This document shows positions 10,761 to 13,498 of a DNA stretch of 13,498 nt, one piece after another. Source of the stretch: an uncultured Clostridia bacterium. GTDB taxonomy: Bacteria > Bacillota > Clostridia > Oscillospirales > CAG-272. Below the pieces are notes generated by a model. The model was not told the origin of the DNA. It ran no database searches and saw nothing but the letters and a program-made list of their open reading frames with translations. The translations under genes were made by a program, and so were the position numbers. Position 1 is the stretch's first letter. Each line of letters opens with the position of its first letter. The DNA is taken from NCBI GenBank assembly GCA_937884385.1, contig CALGCW010000245.1:1-13498 (forward strand). Reading direction: 5' to 3'.

Positions 10761-13234
10761 GTGCCTTTAATGAGTGCGACCTTATTAAATGGGACAGGTT
10801 CATAAATGGAGAATACAACGAAGTATTGAATAGTGCCACATTTAAGAGCAGGAGCAAATCAAAAGAGCATAATTTCAAGACATGCGATCTTATCATAACA
10901 GCAGATACAGAAACTTCTCACAGCTTCCCTGGGAATACCGGGGAAGAGTCTTATTACTATGAAGCACCGGAGCTGGAATACCTTACAGGGCAAAAAGTAT
11001 ATGTTCCGGACTTTGTAAAGAGGAATATTACAGACTATGCAGATTTTAAAAAGGATTGTTTTGGAGTCAAATTATATTTGACCGATAATCAATCAGCGCT
11101 GCATATATCAGAATTATATGACGAATTAAGGCGGTTGTACGGCTGGGACGATACTTTGATAGATCCGGCAGACCAGCTTCAGGACATTTATAATTTTCTT
11201 GATACAGAGTATGACAAGAAGCGCAATTTTGAAGCAGAGCCGGAACAATTTGAAGTTGGCTGGGTGTATCAATGGGCTGTTTGTATATGGGATCGTAAGG
11301 GGCGTCCTGTGATAGTTTATGGCAGGAAGCCCACAGAAATGATGCTTGTTTTCAGGCACATTTCCGATGTGCTGGGACTTGATAAAGATACCGAAGCTCT
11401 TGTATATTTCCATAATTTCAGCTATGACTACCAGTATTTAAAGCGATATATACTTAAGTATATCAATGTCGACAATGATAGTGATATGCAGATGTTAGCG
11501 ACCGGAGCGCACAAGATCATACAATACAAAACAAACTCCGGTATAACTTTCAGATGCAGCTACAGACTCTCAAACGCTTCTTTAGACTTTTGGTCAAGAA
11601 ACATGGTCTTTACAAAGCACAAGAAACTTATAGGAGCAGTTGACTATAAACAGGTGCATTATCAGGACAGTCCTTTATATAAAGATGACTGGAGATATAT
11701 GTTCTATGATGTGTTAGTTGATGCAGAGTGTATTGATAAGGTTTTAACGCAGGATAAAGACAGCTTAGCACGTATTCCCTTAACAAGTACCGGATATGTA
11801 AGAAGGGACACCAGGAAGCGTTACAAGAAGGATCAGACAGCTTTAAAAGAGTTCCGCAGATGCAGAATGACAGAGGCCTCATTTAAGGTAATAAGGGCTT
11901 CACAGTTTGGCGGATATACTCATGCTTCAAGATTTAAACACGGGCAGACGATCAAAGGCACTATAGGACACCGCGATATGAGGTCATTTTACCCTTCTAT
12001 TCAAAGAATGAAGGGCAAGACGGTCTTTCCTATTGGCAAGTTTATAAAGTACGCTGTAAAGCCGGATAAGGGGCTTACAAAGCGTATGTTTAATGACAAG
12101 GCACATTGTTATATATATGTGATCTGGGTGAAAAATGTTAAATTAAAGCCCGGTATACCTTTTCCCACTATCTCCAAATATCAAGCAGAGAGAAACAAGA
12201 CCGGGACTGTAACTATTGTTGAGGATAACGGGCGAGTGCTTGAAACCATAGGGGACGGAGTGATCTTAACGCTTACCGATCTGGACTGCAAAATGATGTT
12301 TCATCTGTATGACATTAAAGAGTATCAAGTGTTAGAAGCATGGAGATCCAGAGCCGGATATCTTCCGGCATGGTTAACTGATACAGTGGATCAGTATTTT
12401 TATGACAAGGCCAATTTCAAGGAGCAGATAAAGAGAGATGAAAGCAATATATTGCTATCGTTGTTGGTCAAATCCAAAAATAAACTTAATGGAATTTATG
12501 GAATGACTGCAACTTGTCCCGTCCGCGAAAGCTGGGAAGAAGATCCTGACACGGGAGAGTGGAAAGCTAAACCAGTAAATGTGGCTGAGGAGCTTGATAA
12601 GTTCTACGGAAACAAGAAGAATTTTATGTGGCTACAATGGGGATCTTGGACTACTGCTTGGAGCAGATATATTCTTTTACAGTATGCTGAGATAATCGGC
12701 TGGGATAATTGCCTTTACTGTGATACAGACTCAATGTTCTATAAGTCAACTCCGGAGCTTGAGGAAAAGTTGGACAGGATCAACCAGAAGAACGAGCAGG
12801 AAGCAATCAAGAACGGAGCATATATCAAGACGGAAGAAGGCAATATTGTAACCTATAATAGCTTTGATCCTGAAAAGGATCATTTAAAGATCACAGAGTT
12901 TAGAGCGCTGCATAGTAAGTGTTATGCCTTCATATGTGACGGTAAATTGAAAAGCACGATTGCAGGAGTTAACGCAACTTACAGAGATGCAGAGTTAGGC
13001 GACATAGAGAATTTAAAGCATGGCATGACATTCCATAAAGCAGGGGGCACGCGTGTTTATTATGATGAAAGCCCGTTAACAACAGAGGACATAGACGGAC
13101 ACACTATTGAGCATGGGGGCGCTGCTATCATATACCAGAGCATAAAGACCATTAAATTTGAGCCTTGGGAGTTCCCGGAAGATAAGAAGTATAGCCGATC
13201 TGAAATGACTATGAACGGGCACTTGATTAGATAA
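10757..13234 (+). CDS. Protein-primed family B DNA polymerase, phi29 gp2-like
   Basis: An 825-residue replicative polymerase with 3'-5' exonuclease. Exo I is ADTET (Asp50, Glu52), Exo II YFHNFSYDY (Asn220, Asp224), Exo III Tyr314-x3-Asp318. FGGYTHA (384-390) corresponds to the YxGG/A region. Polymerase motif A is DMRSFYPSI (Asp407), motif B KNKLNGIYG (Lys576), motif C YCDTDS (Asp656, Asp658), and KCY (721-723) is the KxY motif. Spacing between motifs A and B and between B and C is long enough for the TPR1 and TPR2 insertions of protein-primed enzymes. It is much larger than phi29 polymerase (575): about 110 extra residues lie between Exo I and Exo II, and 48 precede Exo I. The start is TTG 10757, overlapping the terminal protein stop (TTGA), with AGAAGGGC upstream; no in-frame ATG or GTG lies nearby. 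Confidence 0.97.
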   Translation: MSAFNECDLIKWDRFINGEYNEVLNSATFKSRSKSKEHNFKTCDLIITADTETSHSFPGNTGEESYYYEAPELEYLTGQKVYVPDFVKRNITDYADFKKDCFGVKLYLTDNQSALHISELYDELRRLYGWDDTLIDPADQLQDIYNFLDTEYDKKRNFEAEPEQFEVGWVYQWAVCIWDRKGRPVIVYGRKPTEMMLVFRHISDVLGLDKDTEALVYFHNFSYDYQYLKRYILKYINVDNDSDMQMLATGAHKIIQYKTNSGITFRCSYRLSNASLDFWSRNMVFTKHKKLIGAVDYKQVHYQDSPLYKDDWRYMFYDVLVDAECIDKVLTQDKDSLARIPLTSTGYVRRDTRKRYKKDQTALKEFRRCRMTEASFKVIRASQFGGYTHASRFKHGQTIKGTIGHRDMRSFYPSIQRMKGKTVFPIGKFIKYAVKPDKGLTKRMFNDKAHCYIYVIWVKNVKLKPGIPFPTISKYQAERNKTGTVTIVEDNGRVLETIGDGVILTLTDLDCKMMFHLYDIKEYQVLEAWRSRAGYLPAWLTDTVDQYFYDKANFKEQIKRDESNILLSLLVKSKNKLNGIYGMTATCPVRESWEEDPDTGEWKAKPVNVAEELDKFYGNKKNFMWLQWGSWTTAWSRYILLQYAEIIGWDNCLYCDTDSMFYKSTPELEEKLDRINQKNEQEAIKNGAYIKTEEGNIVTYNSFDPEKDHLKITEFRALHSKCYAFICDGKLKSTIAGVNATYRDAELGDIENLKHGMTFHKAGGTRVYYDESPLTTEDIDGHTIEHGGAAIIYQSIKTIKFEPWEFPEDKKYSRSEMTMNGHLIR

Positions 13235-13251
13235 CACTATATTGATATAAT
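13223..13251 (+). promoter_or_regulatory. Right-end promoter, sigma-A type
   Basis: TTGATT (13223-13228) and a perfect TATAAT (13246-13251) are separated by 17 nt. The -35 lies in the last codons of the polymerase gene. Predicted start is near 13258, with no reading frame downstream, so it would drive a short noncoding RNA. Confidence 0.7.
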
Positions 13252-13257
13252 AGATGT

Positions 13258-13334
13258 GTTTGTAGCACTTATTCATATCGTAAGTATTCTCCGCAGAGAT
13301 AAGGCCAGCGTTCACGCGCTGGTCTTATTATTTT
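13258..13334 (+). ncRNA. Candidate small RNA, possibly a packaging RNA analogue
   Basis: This 77-nt stretch has its own promoter and terminator and no gene. It can form three consecutive hairpins: ACTTA (13267-13271) with TAAGT (13281-13285), TCTC-CGCA-GAGA (13288-13299), and the 10-bp terminator stem. It lies between the end of the early operon and the genome end, in the same direction as the early genes. That is the relative position of the phi29 packaging RNA, which assembles on the portal and is needed by the gp16-type ATPase. It is shorter than phi29 packaging RNA (174 nt, 120-nt core), so another role is possible. Confidence 0.45.
13301..13334 (+). terminator. Terminator downstream of polymerase and small RNA
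   Basis: AAGGCCAGCG (13301-13310) pairs with CGCTGGTCTT (13317-13326), a 10-bp stem with one G-T pair and a 6-nt loop, followed by ATTATTTT. It would end both the early operon and the short RNA from the 13223-13251 promoter. Confidence 0.8.
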
Positions 13335-13338
13335 GCTG

Positions 13339-13366
13339 TCTATACATATTTCAAAGGAAATGTCAA
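13339..13366 (-). promoter_or_regulatory. Facing promoter on the minus strand
   Basis: Read on the minus strand, TTGACA (13366-13361) is followed after 16 nt by TATAGA (13344-13339). The spacer contains the palindrome ATTTC-AAAG-GAAAT (13348-13361), which could be an operator. Transcription would start near 13332 and run leftward, fully antisense to the candidate small RNA and then to the polymerase 3' end. No credible gene follows on this strand. Confidence 0.4.
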
Positions 13367-13379
13367 TAGCAAATCAACA

Positions 13380-13421
13380 ATAGAGCAATTTTTGCAAAGC
13401 ATAGAGCAATTTTTGTATAGC
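13380..13421 (+). repeat. 21-bp direct repeats near the right end
   Basis: Two adjacent 21-bp units start with ATAGAGCAATTTTTG at 13380 and 13401. A third related motif, GCAATATTTGCAAA, begins at 13422, and GCAATTTTT also occurs at the left end (172-180), next to the inverted repeat. The two-helical-turn spacing suggests a binding array for an origin or promoter protein. The repeats are seen directly; the function is inferred. Confidence 0.75.
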
Positions 13422-13443
13422 GCAATATTTGCAAACATATTGT

Positions 13444-13498
13444 GTACAAGTTAACGCTCATTAACCATGCGTGAAACATGTGTGAAACATGCGTAAAT
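13444..13498 (-). repeat. Terminal inverted repeat, right arm (55 bp perfect)
   Basis: Exact reverse complement of 117-171. It reaches the last base of the window, so the repeat almost certainly continues beyond it, by about 116 bases if the right end mirrors the left. It marks the second protein-primed origin. Confidence 0.95.

Noticed and set aside
13076..13315. Minus-strand reading frame of 79 codons near the right end
   Set aside because: It has a GTG start within the terminator stem, no ribosome binding site, and lies opposite the polymerase C-terminus; composition looks like a shadow frame.
13380..13436. CRISPR array from the 21-bp repeats
   Set aside because: The units are adjacent with no spacers, only two are full-length, and there are no cas genes.

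Overview
The window is almost the whole linear genome of a very small tailed phage of the phi29 (former Picovirinae) type. The diagnostic genes are a protein-primed family B DNA polymerase, a phi29-type packaging ATPase, and the matching capsid, portal, lower-collar and tail-knob proteins. A 55-bp perfect inverted repeat joins positions 117-171 to the right edge (13444-13498), as expected for a linear genome replicated from terminal protein at both ends. The left edge carries 116 further bases that the right edge lacks, so the right terminus is probably cut short. Strong AGGAGG-like ribosome binding sites and close gene packing suggest a Gram-positive host, probably a gut Clostridia-type bacterium; the host is an inference.

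Layout: every supported gene lies on the + strand. Positions 1-408 hold the left terminus and a regulatory region. The structural module (409-8590) runs: major capsid protein, a head-fibre-like protein with two 30-residue repeats, portal with a long acidic tail, lower collar with a large repeat insertion, a small tail-knob N-terminal-type protein, a 754-residue tail-knob protein, and the packaging ATPase. A terminator follows (8640-8684), then a good sigma-A-type promoter (8688-8716). The early module (8740-13234) has four unassigned small proteins, a SpoVG-like protein, a second terminator, an unlisted 41-residue four-cysteine protein, the probable terminal protein and the DNA polymerase. The right end (13235-13498) has no gene, but holds a good promoter, a compact three-hairpin RNA with its own terminator, a facing promoter on the other strand, 21-bp repeats and the inverted repeat.

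Working together: the polymerase and terminal protein would start replication at the terminal repeats, the ATPase would fill a prohead through the portal, and collar and knob proteins would form the short tail. Two features stand out. A 70-bp two-hairpin element is present twice, once before and once after the capsid gene, each copy 12 nt behind a -10-like hexamer. At the right end, an independent small RNA gene sits where phi29 keeps its packaging RNA. I found no recognisable scaffold, holin, endolysin or separate receptor-binding appendage gene.
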